From the NCBI RefSeq assembly GCF_901709675.1, contig NC_051088.1, positions 5,419,664-5,483,663 of the forward strand: a stretch of DNA of 64,000 nucleotides. Direction: 5' to 3'. The notes below the pieces were generated by a model. That model searched no databases. It was given only the letters and a program-made list of their open reading frames with translations, and was not told the origin of the DNA. The DNA is from Syngnathus acus (taxonomy: Eukaryota > Chordata > Actinopteri > Syngnathiformes > Syngnathidae). Numbering within the stretch: position 1 is the stretch's first letter; the number at the start of each line of letters is the position of its first letter. The position numbers were made by a program, and so were the translations under genes. Positions 27,901 to 39,952 of this stretch are shown here, piece by piece.

Positions 27901-30900
27901 TAGTCTGCATATTAAAAAAAAAAACTTACTGGCAAAGAAGATATAAAAGCGTTACTAAAATTGGTACAGTCAAATGTAAATGAGAGAAAATAAATCTCCT
28001 TGGTCATTTTTATTCTGAAACTGCAATGGGCCTTGCTTGTATTCCAGACATCGCAAACATTCATGGAAATCAATGCTATTTTTGTTTTTGCGTAAGATGA
28101 CTAACTAGGTAACAAATAGGGGTGAAAGCAATCCATCTCACCTTCATACTTGGCAAAGGTAATACATATTTCATGGCTCCTGGTAGACCATGAGGCATGA
28201 CTGCTGTGTGAGGAAGCCAGAGTCCATTGGACTGAAGCTATGACATTCTAGCCATTTGGCAGCACTACTTAACCACTGTGCTGCGTGTTAAGATTGAGTA
28301 ATCCAGAGGAACCTCTGGAATCAAACAAACTGTTCTTGTTTACTGGTTAGGGTGAATTGGCAAGAGGCTGACTTGAGTGCAAGAAGAAGAGGGTTTGCTT
28401 GGGAACCATGACCGTTGACAAACCAGTGGGTTTAGTTTTCTTGGAAAAGTGACACCATCTTATCTCCATGGTGGTTTCTCCTTGTCATTTTTGAATAGCT
28501 TTTTTTTTTTTTTTTCAGCAAGACAGTATTTTCTCTGTGGTCTGTCTTCTTTTGCCAAGATTGCTGTGAGCTATTTCAATTTAACAACACTCCCTTTCAC
28601 CGCCTAGCAAGTCAGGACAGATTGACATATTTGAATGTCCTCACTGTATACTGATATACGTACATGTAAAGTACAATTTTGATAGTGAGCATAAAATCTT
28701 TGCCACAAAAGCGGGATAACATTTTTTTTAAAAGGTTTCCTTTTATATTAAACATTTCAAACCCGCTGGATGGAACAGAGTGTTTTTATTTTTCTTGGCA
28801 TCACTTTGTGTTATTTCCCAAGAGGCCCCTTGCTATGACTAATTAAGATTTATGACTGTGTGATGTGAAAGTGGATCATTATACTTGGTGTCTAGTGCTG
28901 ACATTAAGGAGCACTGGAAAGGAACACAGTGTTATTCGACAGAGGTGCTCAAGACCTTACTATCCGAGACCAAGACTTGCAAAAGATCAGAACTCAGAGA
29001 CCAAGACAAGACCAAGAATTTTGGGAGTTGAGACAGAATCAAGACCAAAACCGAGACAATCAATGACTGTAACAAGATCAAGTCCATAAAAATGTATTTG
29101 GTTGAACGCATTCTCCTTTTAATTAAATTTTATTTTAAATACACAAAACCAAAAAACACTTTCAAAGCGCCATATACAAAACCTTTTTCCTATTTATTAA
29201 AAGCTGCGACCCAAGACTGAGGATAAGTGGTTCAGATAATGAGATTTTTTTGTGTTACTTGCAATTAACGTCAGCTCAGTGGCCTCGTGGTAGAGTGTCC
29301 ACCCTGAGACTGGAAGGTTGTGGGTTCAAACCCCGTCCGGGTCATACCAAAGACTATAAAAATGGGACCCATTGCCTCCCTGCTTGGCATTAAGGGTTGG
29401 AATTGGGGGGTTAGATCACCAACTGATTCCCGAGCGCGGCACCGCTGCTGCTCACTGCTCCCCTCTCCCCCAGGGGATGGATTAAAATCACACGGGGATG
29501 GGTTAAATACAGAGGACAAATTTCACCACACCCAGGTGTGTGTGTGACGATCATTGGGACTTTAACTTTAACTTAACTTAGAGAGGCAATTTGTTAATTT
29601 TTTGCTGGTAAAGATGCCGGTGACGATAATATCATCTGTTGTCATGATTAGTCAAAACAAAAAAGTTTGTTAGGCACGCACAAGTTGCCACATTGCCCAA
29701 TCAGCTCCAAGTATGGAACTGTATGTCCCACCTTTCCTGAGCATATGACAGTGGAACAGTCGCAGATTGATACTGAGAACGTTTGTGAGTGATTCACACA
29801 TCAATCTGGCTCTTGCCAGGTTATCATTGAATTTGCACCTGGCAGTGTGTTTTCATTTGCATGTTGTTTTGCAGTCTTTGTGGTTGAGGAAGCCAAATTT
29901 AACCTTCGGTTTAGTGGCCATAACTTGATCTGGGATCTCCTTACTCATTTTAGTGCTCAAGTCTTGCCCCTTTCCATTTTCACTTCCGCATTTAGCTAAG
30001 GTTTTGTCCACTTTCTGCCTTCAAATCTTCAGGTGCACAAGGGACATGGAAAATGCCCTCGGTCAGCATGGCACACTCTGATGTGCCAAATTCCCAAACA
30101 CTTTAAAGGAGACTTGCATCTTCATGAAAATCAAGATGTGCCTGTTTTCACATTCGAGTGTGGTCTCCATTAAAGTAGAGCTCTCATGTTTGTCTTTATA
30201 TTAAATCACGTTTTCCTGGTTAAACACCAATGTATTTTGGGGTGTGGTTCAACGGCTAACGAATAGTTCACACCAATGGATAGGTGATTCAGATATCTGT
30301 AACTCATTTCTTAGAGAAAAGAACATTTCAGAGACCCGCAACTTTGTTCTTCCTTTCCAGATTTGTCATTTCTGATATTTGCAGTCATTACTTTTGCCAT
30401 TCATGTGTATGGCAGCTGCAACTATATACGTGTACTACAGATAGTGTATCTTAAAATGAATTACAAATATCTGTAAGTCTAGTTTGAGATATGCAAGGCA
30501 TTTTAATTAGCCATATTTGTAGTTCAAGACATCTTTAATTCACCTCAATTCAAGATAGCTGTCGTTCCTTCTCAGCTATCGCAAATTAACGTGTCCTGAT
30601 CGATAAGTTAGTTTTTATTTTTGCTGCAGGCACAATATCCAACAAGCCTGTGTATCATTATAGAGTTCTTCGAGAGGCAACCCATCCGTCATTGCAATGA
30701 CAGTTTAAAGACGTGTCATTGATATACTAAGTCAAAATCAGCTATCTGTCACTGGTGGGGCCTAGCAGGCTGCTCTGGCAGTCAGAAGCTCCTTTGCGGG
30801 TACCATCATATGTTTTTATTTTTGCAGTGATATGACTCACTGTCAGCAGAAGCATGTAAGACCCTTTCAGCTCGGGGCCCAAGGGAATCTTCTGCCTTGC

Positions 30901-33900
30901 CTATCATGTTGCAACACCTCTAATTGATTGGCGAACCGCTGATCCACGGATGTCCTCTCTTCGTGCTCTGCTTGCTTCATCTACTCTGTTAACCTGATCC
31001 CGCTGCAAGGCTTCCTGAACTTGGATGGACTTTGACTTAATTGGCTTTATTAAAGATTAAAGATTAAAGTCCCAATGATCGTCACACACACACCTGGGTG
31101 TGGTGAAATTTGTCCTCTGCATTTAACCCATCCCCGTGTGATTTTAATCCATCCCCTGGGGGAGAGGGGAGCAGTGAGCAGCAGCGGTGCCGCGCTCGGG
31201 AATCAGTTGGTGATCTAACCCCCCAATTCCAACCCTTAATGCTGAGTGCCAAGCAGGGAGGTAATGGGTCCCATTTTTATAGTCTTTGGTATGACCCGGC
31301 CGGGGTTTGAACCCACAACCTTCCAGTCTCAGGGCGGACACTCTACCACTAGGCCACTGAGCTTTATAGCAGATATTAGTCTAAAGTGGACGAGGATGAA
31401 GCCAGCTATCAAGCTTGGGCTCTTCACTTACTGACATCATTTAGATTGTAAATTAATTCTTCTGGGAGAAAATGAGTAGCCGCTACAGTGTCTTTAGGCA
31501 AAGCAAAAATTTCAGATTTTTTACAACTTTTCTCCTTGTTAACCGATGTCTATCAGCGCCAAGCTTGAAGACGGAATAAATGTGTATGACTTGCCAGACA
31601 AGGACAATTAATCTTCTTTCTGTGACAATGTGTGACCACTTGCAGCTACCTCACAAACAAATCCATGACAGAATTTGTTTATCCTTGGTGTTTCATTTTC
31701 TCTTACCATCGTGTGTTTGTGTGTCAGGTTCAAAGTCAAGAAATTTTAAAAGAAATACGGGGTAGTTGGTGTGAGGCAAACAGCTTACCTACAAGGTCTC
31801 CATGTTTACAAACTGAATGCACAGTGGCCTTGCAGATTTGGCAAACCGCTTCAAAAAAGAAATGTGACTCCTGTTTTTTTTTGTAGGTTTTATCGCCTAA
31901 AGGGTTAAAACGGTTGTGTTGAAACAATTGAATCAATTCTGCGTTTATTCAGTCTGAATTACTAACAATAGTCATAGGCATCTAGTCAAAAATTGAGTTG
32001 AGAAGAATGAAAGGGAGGGTGGCATGATTAGCACGTCAACCTCACAGATAGGAGGGTGCAGGTTCGATTCCACCTCCGGCCCTCCCTGTGTAGAACTTGC
32101 ATGTTCTCCTAGTGCCCACGTGGGTTTTCTCAGGGGACTCTGGTTTCCTCCCACATCCCAAAAACATGCTTGGTAGGCCGATTGAGCACTCCAAATTGCC
32201 ACTAGGTGTGAGTGTGAGTGCAGATGGTTGTTCGTCTCTGTGTGCCCTGCGATTGGCTCCAGCATGCCCGCGACCCCCATGGGGACAAGCGGTTTTGAAA
32301 ATGGATGGATGGATTTAAAGGGGAAATAAACAATAATTTTCTTTACAATAATGTGCACGCCCATGACCCAGTGAGAAGAAGCAGTATAGAAAACGGATGG
32401 ATAGATTTTGGAAACACAGTATTGTGATTAATATTGCATTCATTGGACTAATTTAAAGTTTTTTGTTTTTGTTTTTTTGAAGTCACACAATGGAAATGTG
32501 CTGAAGTCAGCAGTAGGTCTCCCTTTACCTATGTATATTTGTTTGCAGTCAGTTCAAATTCCATGGCAGGAATTTTGAAAGAATCTTTCATAGCACTGAA
32601 AGAGCGAGCGAGAGGAATGGTTAATAGTCTACATAGCCCATCAGAGGTTCAAGTTTTTTGCACTACATAACAGTCTGATTATATGAGACTTAGTAAGAGT
32701 TGGTACATACGTATATGATTCCCAAACTCTTTTGACCGGAGATCCACTTTTCAAGCAGACCACCGCCTGCGGTTGTCGGGTTCAGTGTCAAAAACACAAA
32801 CCCACACATGTTTCCAAGCCTAGAGAAGCCAACTATGCAACACGTTTTCTTGTTGTCAAACAACTCAGTCACACACTCACACACACATGCATACGCATAG
32901 TTACAGGCATTCCATGATAAGCAATAGCCATAACTAACCCTAACGGGAAAGCACTGCCTACCTTCCAGGGAGGCCTGACAGTGGAAGGCAGAGAAAGGGG
33001 AGCACTTCTGTAGTTTTTTAAAAGAAAAAGACCAGAGCCGGAACCGAACCCTGCACTCAAGTGTGAATGTGTATTTATTAAAAGAGAAAAGTAGTAATGC
33101 CTCATTCAAGTTTAATGCACATTATTGGCAGACATGAATTAAACAGTAAACCAACTTGAGACAAAAACAATATTTGTCACTATATGCATGCCTCGATTTC
33201 CGGCCATTGTGACTATGTCGAAGTATTCATGAACAAGATACTGACCCTCCAGAGGAATTCAGTGTAAAGTGCTCTGAGAAACTCGCTATATGATTGAAAG
33301 ACTATTTGCAATTGTTAACATGAAGTATTGAAGTTGTTACTGGCTGTTCATCGGCTAATCTATACAGAACTCAGTGACTTTGTTGGCATAGACCAGGGAT
33401 TGTCATGAGGTGGTCAGCGGTATTGCAGGTGGTCCATGAAATTGGAAATGGAAAATAATTATACCATTTTAAAAATAAAAGTGATTTATGATTTAATCTG
33501 GCCTTATGTTCCAGCTAATTTTGTGAATCATTTACCCATCCAAATTATGTCAAATATACCTGAGATTCCCAAAATAGACATACAGATGCAAATAAATAGC
33601 CTGTATAGATGTAACGTCCTTCGGTGCAAAATAAAATAATATTCTGCCAAAGCAGTGGTGCCCGAGTTACTTCTTGGTTATAATGGTGGTCTCTTGGACT
33701 AAATCAGTTGAAAACCCCTGGCATAGACAATTGTTCCCATGCATGAATATATTAAAGCAAGCTAACCAAATATAGTAGTATACTTTTTTCTTACTTAGGT
33801 TGCTTTGTTAACATTTTGGGGGGGAGTAAAGCCAACAGCAATACTTTTCAAATCAAAGTAAGACTGTCTGGCCATTAAAGACAAAGAAAAACACATTCCA

Positions 33901-36451
33901 GATTTGTTTTTAAATGCATTAAACAGAAAAGCTGAAAACATGAAAGGAGTGAGAACACTTTAGTACTGAATTGTTGACATAGAAGCGTATGTTAGCATAC
34001 ATATTCACTAGTCAGTAGATCTTCCTCCTTCTGGATGCATGCCCGATTCACAGATAATGCAGCCTTTAACATGTGTGGTTCATTGAAATGTTCTGTCATT
34101 TATCTTGTGATATGCCATCAAACATGAGGACATTTGTTTAGGCACGTTTTGCTTCCATTGAACAAAACAGCCTTTCTTTTTGGAAACTTGCAGGCGCACG
34201 GTACCCTATGGAATGTCGAGCTACCAAGGATCCCAGCGAATCCGACGTGCTGTTGCTGGACGACCGAGTGAGCACCAGCAAAGAGACACTCAGCGCTGCC
34301 TGTGTGCTTCTCTGGATGAAGACCCAGAGTGCCATCTTTTTTGTCAGTCAAGGTCAGTTCCATTTTTCGTTTTCACTCTGTTCTTTCTTTTGGTATGTTT
34401 GTTGACAGGCTCAGTTATAAATGAGCGTTTGCACCATTATGGGAGGCAACAACCAAATCCTCTTTTGTTCATCTGTGTGACGCCCCCCCTTATGCACACA
34501 CATACAATACAATACAATACAATACAATACAATACAATACAATACAATACAATACAATACAATACAATATGTAGTACATCCTTATTTATATCGCACTGTC
34601 ACAACAGCTTTTGCAGCAACAAAATGCTTTACAAAACATATAACATCAAATAATAACAATAATGAAAAATAAATTGACTGTAATTGAAAAGACATTCGAT
34701 TCGCAGGACTGCCCAGCATGGCATAGCGCAGTCTACAACACGGTAACACGGGTTAACTTAACTTCTACCACCATGATGCGTCAGTTTTTACGCCTGAGCG
34801 CACATGTGCTCCTGTCTCCGAAAATAGAGCCCTAAATGTCAAATTGGATGCCACCATTGCAACTGACAGACCTGACTTCGGACTGAGAAAAACACAAAGG
34901 ACTGCAAACGTTTAACTCATTTATTCAAAATCCATATAGTCTTGTATGTACGTATGTGAGGTTTTACAGCAATGTTCCACTTTGATGTGCTCAAGGGGGA
35001 ATGTTTCTACAGACTTCACATGCACCAACATGCATGATTTATACAAGAAACATGCTTTGGAATCCAACGCTGGTGAAGGTTGCTTATAGAAAAATTATGC
35101 AGAGACCTCCCCAGTGGAATAGACTTGCACAATTTAGTATGGTGATTTGACTTGACAAAAAAAATGCACAGAAATCTAAATGTTGTGTTAATTTCCTTAA
35201 AAGTCTAGAGCAATTTGCATTTAAAAAAAAAAGAGTTTAGTTAGTATTTACCTTTCGAAACAAACATTCTATGCAGTCACTTCATCAAATTTTTGCTGGC
35301 GCTCTACATGTGTATTTTAAATGTGCAAAATATTACATTGTTGAACTGCACCAATAAGCCTATTCCCCAATGCCAAAGAAAGGAATTGTTCTAATTTTAG
35401 TTAAATCATCATAGCAATCTGCTAATACCACACAAACATGCTTTCTGGGGGCAGTGATCAGACATCATAAGAAGTTGCTTTCTCAAAAATTTAGTGGTGC
35501 CACAAGTTACAAACTTCATTCATTCTGTGACCCCATTTGTAACTCTGAACATTCATAAACCAAGGTAAATTTTCCCATCAAAATGAATGGAATGCAGGGA
35601 ATCCGTTTCAGATTTCAGATCCATTTATTATATTTACATTCTTCCTCTCGAATAGCCTTCAGCTGTTCAAAAATCAACTTGCATTAAATGAATCTTGAAT
35701 TACAGTAGAAGTAATGCCCTGTTCATGTACATCATCCATTTCATGCTGTTGAACCTTTTTGATAGTACCGTAATTTTCGGACTATAAGTCGCGGTTTTTT
35801 TCATAGTTTGGGTGGGGGGGGGCGACTTATACTCAGGAGCGACTTATATACATATATATGTTTTTTTCACTTTTTTGGGCATTTTATGGCTGGTGCGACT
35901 TATACTCCGGTGCGACTTATAGTCCGAAAATTACGGTACATCAGCTTTCTATCTGCTGCCACTGCGGAGACATCAAGTTTTATGTCTGCTTTTTGGCCAT
36001 TCTCAGTCATTCGTCACCGTGATGCCAAAAACGGAGAGAAACAGCACAACTATCGCAACAGAATGATGGTTAAATGTTGCGAAAAGCACAATACAAATGC
36101 GTCCACTCCGAAACAGTGCACATAATGAAATATATGTAACCAGAGGCAGATTTCATCAAAATTTTACTTTGGCAATTTGCAGCAATTTCATTCTGTCTTC
36201 ATTGGATCATTGCTTTTCTCTCCATAGAGAAATAGAACTTTCTCAGGAGCCAAGTGAATTTGTGTTGTAATTTAATTTTGTGTTTTCCCATCTAAGCTCT
36301 CTGCAGACTGGGCCAAAACCGAGTCTTCACAGAGTCCCAAGGCCTGGCTGACAGTTGGACACTTCCTCATCTTGCGCTATTTTCTTCAGGGAGCGGATCC
36401 ATCCCTCATCTTCAGCCCATCATTCTCTGCTTGGCACACTTGCTTCCACAG
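24493..36451 (+). CDS. edn3: preproendothelin-3 (exon 4 tentative)
   Basis: The precursor of endothelin-3, a secreted vasoactive peptide that acts on endothelin B-type receptors and guides neural-crest (pigment and enteric) cells. Exons: 24493-24544, 24629-24848, 34194-34352, and a tentative 36307-36451. Exon 1 starts [18 protein letters not shown], a signal peptide. Exon 2 carries the furin site KSRSKR and then the mature 21-mer, beginning [11 protein letters not shown] and ending YYCHLDIIW. This differs from human ET-3 (CTCFTYKDKECV...) at three positions only. INTPE followed by [14 protein letters not shown] spans the intron and gives the rest of big endothelin, with a basic site QRIRR. 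Exon 3 ends with the endothelin-like peptide [16 protein letters not shown]. Phases match at every junction, but exon 4 ([16 protein letters not shown]...) was chosen by splice sites and phase alone. The 3' end of the coding region is unresolved. Fish may have two edn3 paralogues; I cannot say which this is. Confidence 0.85.
26420..26482. repeat. 41-bp tandem repeat, second unit split by a hAT element
   Basis: The unit begins GAAAACATATACCAATAG and ends GGAATTGAGGTTAACC. Unit 1 is 26420-26460. Unit 2 starts at 26461, is interrupted at 26482 by the element below, and resumes at 27370 after the 8-bp target duplication. Confidence 0.85.
26483..27361. mobile_element. 879-bp non-autonomous hAT-like element, copy 1
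   Basis: The inverted ends are TAGGGGTGTAAATCG and CGTTACACCCCTA. The element is flanked by ATAGTTAA on both sides (26475-26482 and 27362-27369). The 8-bp duplication and the TAGGG start fit the hAT superfamily. Subterminal regions are full of ATATCGAT/CGATACGATAT repeats. No transposase frame remains. A relative with a different interior lies at 56365-57146. Confidence 0.85.
29273..29575 (+). mobile_element. tRNA-derived SINE, plus-strand copy
   Basis: The head is tRNA-like: an A-box-like TGGTAGAGTG and a B-box GGTTCAAACCCC about 30 bases on. A conserved unrelated body follows (AAAATGGGACCCATTGCC ... CCAGGTGTGTGTGTGACG). The 3' end is a short repeat ACTTTAACTTTAACTT. This layout is typical of SINEs transcribed by RNA polymerase III. 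The tRNA part is not a functional tRNA gene. Confidence 0.8.
31050..31363 (-). mobile_element. tRNA-derived SINE, minus-strand copy
   Basis: This is nearly identical to the copy at 29273-29575 but inverted: TTAAAGTCCCAATGATCG at the left end and CTACCACTAGGCCACTGAGC (tRNA-like head) at the right. The two copies lie 1.5 kb apart in edn3 intron 2 and could pair in the pre-mRNA. Confidence 0.8.
32014..32314 (+). mobile_element. (TGGA)n-tailed retroposon, internally deleted
   Basis: The head (GCAGGTTCGATTCC), core (CTCCCACATCCCAAAAACATG) and tail (GAAAATGGATGGATGG) are present, but the segment between GCGATTGGCT and CCAGCATGCC is missing relative to full copies. A second tail scrap (TATAGAAAACGGATGGATAG) follows at about 32384-32403. 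No convincing target duplication was found. Confidence 0.75.
33394..33720. mobile_element. 327-bp hAT-type MITE
   Basis: The ends CAGGGATTGTCATGAGG and CAGTTGAAAACCCCTG are imperfect inverted repeats. A perfect 8-bp duplication GCATAGAC flanks the element at 33386-33393 and 33721-33728. The 67-codon frame inside (33436-33639) has no transposase features. Confidence 0.75.
34503..34570 (+). repeat. (AATAC)n microsatellite
   Basis: About 13 uninterrupted pentanucleotide units lie 150 bases after edn3 exon 3. They keep a reading frame open from the exon through the repeat, which is not evidence of coding. The following sequence (TTTATATCGCACTGTCACAA...) resembles a common fish dispersed-repeat end. 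Confidence 0.95.
34571..35765. other. edn3 intron 3, first part
   Basis: AT-rich intronic DNA with no exon signals seen. Confidence 0.4.
35766..35938. mobile_element. 173-bp palindromic MITE (TACCGTAATTTTCGG family), copy 1
   Basis: The ends TACCGTAATTTTCGGACTAT and its reverse complement enclose an AT-rich centre with repeated GCGACTTATA motifs. The whole can fold as a long hairpin. Copies of the same family lie at 55015-55186 (opposite orientation) and, enlarged, at 62569-63900. Confidence 0.85.
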
Positions 36452-38072
36452 GTACACTCCCATTCAAGGAAAGAACTTTGGAGATTGACACTGCCGACAT
36501 TCCTAGGCATCATAATTCTGGGAGCAAGTTCCATCAGGCCGCGTGCTTTTAAGAACACTTCAGCAAATTCGATACAGTTCCCTGGAGGCTAATCTCTTTT
36601 GACTTCTCTCCTGATGAGCAAAAGGATTGCTTTCACCTTGAAAATCCCGTGTGACCTTATTGCCGTGCTTGATCAGACTCCCTCTTTGTATTCATATTAC
36701 GTAAATAACATATCTGCTAACATATTGTGGATCTGAGTTTCTTTCAAAGCAATGAGGTGAGCTGTAAATGTTCAATAAGCCATGGACAACATTTCTACAT
36801 GGATGTTGGTCAACAACATTTTGAGTTGTGGTTGAAAGTACTTAAGCACGATGCAATTTTAGAACTCATAATAATGAATAATAATAAATACTGAGGAACT
36901 CTTCTACTTTGTATAATGATGTTTTTCCTGATGTTATGTTTAAAATTAAGGTCTCATTTTGTACATATTTTTAACAGAATAATATAAAGGTATATGAATA
37001 TTATTAATTATGTAAACTTTACTCTGTTCTCTGTTACACTAACCTTAACCCAAGAGAAATGTGATATTATTTGACTTAGGTCCATCTTGTAACAGAGCTC
37101 TATTTTGAGCAACAATTGGGCAAGCAAGAAATGAGAATCAATACTGACAATGTGGGCTGGAGGAATGACTACGTATGGTTGAAAAACAATGTAGTCACAA
37201 CCCGTGTCAGGGTCATGCCTAAATGTCTCGGAGCCAAATATTTAATTACTTTTCCCTTCAGGAATGATTTATGATCATGATGTACTGCTTGAATCTTTTT
37301 ATTAGAAATGGAATGAATGACTGACATCGATGGGGAGGTGATGATAGAACGTGATGCTCAGTTTCAATTAGAGGATAGAGTTTTTCAATAATGAGAGAAA
37401 CATGGAATAACACCAGTGAGAGTTTGTATGTGCAATGTGTGTTGAATTATTGGAGGGCATTATTAATAAATGACAAAACACCTCGATCGAGATGGAATCT
37501 TTATCGCAGGTGAAAAAATGTGTTCCCCACGGCCTCAGCAGACTGTGGTTGAACTTTCGTATGGAGCTTATTCACAGAGGGAAGTCAGTAATATAGAGTG
37601 AGAGTCAAATGGCAACATTTCCTTTAGCCTCTGGGGCTAGACCTTTTCTTGCCCGACCAATAATTACTAGTAGGTCCCACTCGACCACTTGTGCAAGTAG
37701 CCTCTTGACATATACGAAGCAAACACTATTTGCTTGTTTGTCTTGCATACCTTAGTTCCTACAAGTCTTTATGTTGTTGGTATATTTGTGCTGGGTACGA
37801 TAATAGTGTCATGATGTAGTCAACTGGAGAGAGGAAAGGAACACTAACTTTAGTGGGACCTGAAGCTAATACTGGGGTTACAGTGTTGTGTATTTATGAT
37901 AATTTACAAATGTCTTTTTTAAGGTTCCATCTAAACTTTTGGTAAATCATTCAGTGTAATTCAAAGAGCTTTATAATTAAAAACAAAGCAAACAAAGTAT
38001 TCGCTGACTCTTGCCTTTTTGTACACTCTTCACCTTGGGTCTGAAAGCGGCGGACCTAAAACACGTTTAAAT

Positions 38073-38075
<3 letters not shown>
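36452..38075. other. intergenic or 3' region of edn3, nothing recognised
   Basis: The three forward frames through 36307-36600 are all partly open, so the true end of edn3 cannot be read here. Beyond about 36600 the sequence is AT-rich and has no coding signals. Confidence 0.3.
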
Positions 38076-38122
<47 letters not shown>

Positions 38123-38127
38123 CTCTC
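38076..38127 (+). repeat. (CT)n microsatellite
   Basis: About 25 dinucleotide units with one G interruption near the end. Confidence 0.95.
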
Positions 38128-38311
38128 ATTTTTCATCATTTTTTATTTAAAAGATGCGAATGCATCAAATCAAACCGAATCATTAAAAAATATATTGAGA
38201 TATGTATCGAGTTCTCTTTTATTGGAGCAATATAGAAGAAATTGGCACATTCACAGTACTGCCGAATACATTCAAATGTATATCAAATGACAATAAAAGT
38301 GACGATGTGCA

Positions 38312-38470
38312 CGCAGGTGCGACTGGTTCTTTGTCTCTATTTGTGCCCTGCATCTGGCTGCTGAACAATTTAGTGTGTTGTCTGCTTTTCACCCAATGTC
38401 TGCTGGGATAGGCTCCTGCACCCCCCGTGACGCCAAACAGGATAAGCGGTGTTGAAAATGGACGAATGAA
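38312..38470 (+). repeat. 3' half of a (TGGA)n-tailed retroposon
   Basis: The family 3' segments GGTTCTTTGTCTCTATTTGTG, CTGCTGGGATAGGCTCC and GATAAGCGGTGTTGAAAATGG are present; the head is absent (5' truncation). It ends in GGACGAATGAATG. Confidence 0.65.
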
Positions 38471-39055
38471 TGTTTTCAAAATATCATTGACTGTAGTCAG
38501 GCAGACAACCCTAAAGTAAGCGAGATTACAATACCCCTGCTAAATCAGACTATTTGAAGATACGAAAAACAGCTATCGTAAATCAATGATAACTGAGCAA
38601 ACTGTGTTCTGTCAGTGAGACATACGTACTTGATCAAAGTACACTGTGCATAGAAAATCGTTCCAGGTTATACATGGTAACATTAGAAGTACATAGACCA
38701 TGGCCCGAGACGAATAAATAGGTAAAATGATTGCAGATGGCGGCCACTGGAGTCATGCCAATGAAGGTTGAGGGAGTCCAGGCCAATCTAAGCAGGATGT
38801 TGTGTCATATTTAATAGCAAGTAATGTGGCTCATTTGAATATAGGAAATTGAATATTATGAAGAGTTGCAGTCCATATTCATCCCCAAAATCGTTCTACT
38901 ATTACGCTGGGACAAATCTCAACAAAAGGGAAACTTTTATGTTAGGTATACTTCTTCCCACTCCTTTTCAGGCATGTGAATGTGATTTATGGTTTCTTTG
39001 TGGTTATATCTTCATTGCTACTCTTTTAGTTTGTGTGTATGTATGTGTGCATATG

Positions 39056-39125
39056 TACACTACCGTTCAAAAGTTTGGGGTCACAAAATTGTTTGGGTGA
39101 CCCCAAACTTTTGAACGGTAGTGTA
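39056..39125. repeat. 70-bp palindrome 1 (TACACTACCGTTCAAAAG end)
   Basis: TACACTACCGTTCAAAAG through GGGGTCAC is followed by a 13-base centre and then the exact reverse complement. The terminal sequence is the inverted-repeat end of a common fish Tc1-like transposon, so this is probably two abutting ends with the body lost. Confidence 0.85.
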
Positions 39126-39289
39126 TATATTTCTTTAGATAATTATTTATAGATTATATATATAATCTTCTGTGTAAAAAATCTTATAATATATATGTAT
39201 ACTTATATTCATAGATTATATTTAATCTTATACAAATATAAGATATAATTTATAACATTTAATTCATAATATTTTATTATAATAATATT

Positions 39290-39359
39290 TACACTACCGT
39301 TCAAAAGTTTGGGGTCACCCAAACAATTTTGTGACCCCAAACCTTTGAACGGTAGTGTA
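39290..39359. repeat. 70-bp palindrome 2, reverse complement of palindrome 1
   Basis: It has the same ends as palindrome 1, but the centre (CCAAACAATTTT) is the reverse complement of that in the first copy, with one base change in the right arm (AAACCTTTG). Between the two is 164 bases of AT-rich DNA, and a (TATG/TATA)n tract follows to about 39460. Confidence 0.85.
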
Positions 39360-39952
39360 TGTGTATATGTATATATATGTATATATATTTTTTATATGTA
39401 TATATATGTATATGTATGTATGTATGTCTGTATGTGTATATATGTATATGCATGTATTTTGTCATGTCTTTTCATTGTGTACAGTAATCTTGGTTTTTTT
39501 CCACGTTTGAAATAAACGAAATCTTTGTAGGGGAACTGTCAGTGAACTTCTGACAGTCTAAACCCATAATTATATTTTTGCTATTAATGTATACCGCTCA
39601 TCTTGACTAGACAGGATACTTATCTGGTATTGAAGAAATAGTATAATTAAAAACCAGGCCCAGTGAGGTATGTCTGGGAGAGTATCAAACAGAACCTTCA
39701 CTTGAGAGCACGGCAAGCTCACCAGGTGTTTTGTTGTCTCTTTTTTTGTCATCTGCAAGCCTTTAACTTACCTCTGCACCCTTTGCATCCTCAGATGACT
39801 TTAGTATGCTGAACTTCCTAACGTGCCTCCACATGCAGTCATAAACAATTCTCATGCTCCTGTGACTCCTCTGAAAATAAATGAAGACCTATGGGACATG
39901 GTGAAACGATTGACTCACGCAACAAAATTAATGCTCAAATGTTACCATTGCA

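Larger units (their letters stand above)
24849..34193 (+). other. 9.3-kb intron of edn3, repeat-rich
   Basis: This intron separates the endothelin exon from the exon with the big-endothelin C-terminus. It contains an (AAAT)n run at about 24918-24950, an (AAT)n run near 25021, the hAT element at 26483-27361, two inverted SINE copies, one (TGGA)n-tailed retroposon and a 327-bp hAT MITE. No internal exon was seen. Confidence 0.7.

Noticed and set aside
29290-29360. tRNA-like sequence with A and B boxes
   Set aside because: It is the head of a SINE with a 230-base unrelated body and cannot fold as a complete tRNA, so it is not called as a tRNA gene. The same holds for the heads of the (TGGA)n-tailed copies.
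34353-34653. Continuation of the edn3 exon 3 frame past its donor
   Set aside because: The splice donor and family structure end the exon at 34352. The rest is intron plus the (AATAC)n microsatellite, read as [10 protein letters not shown].
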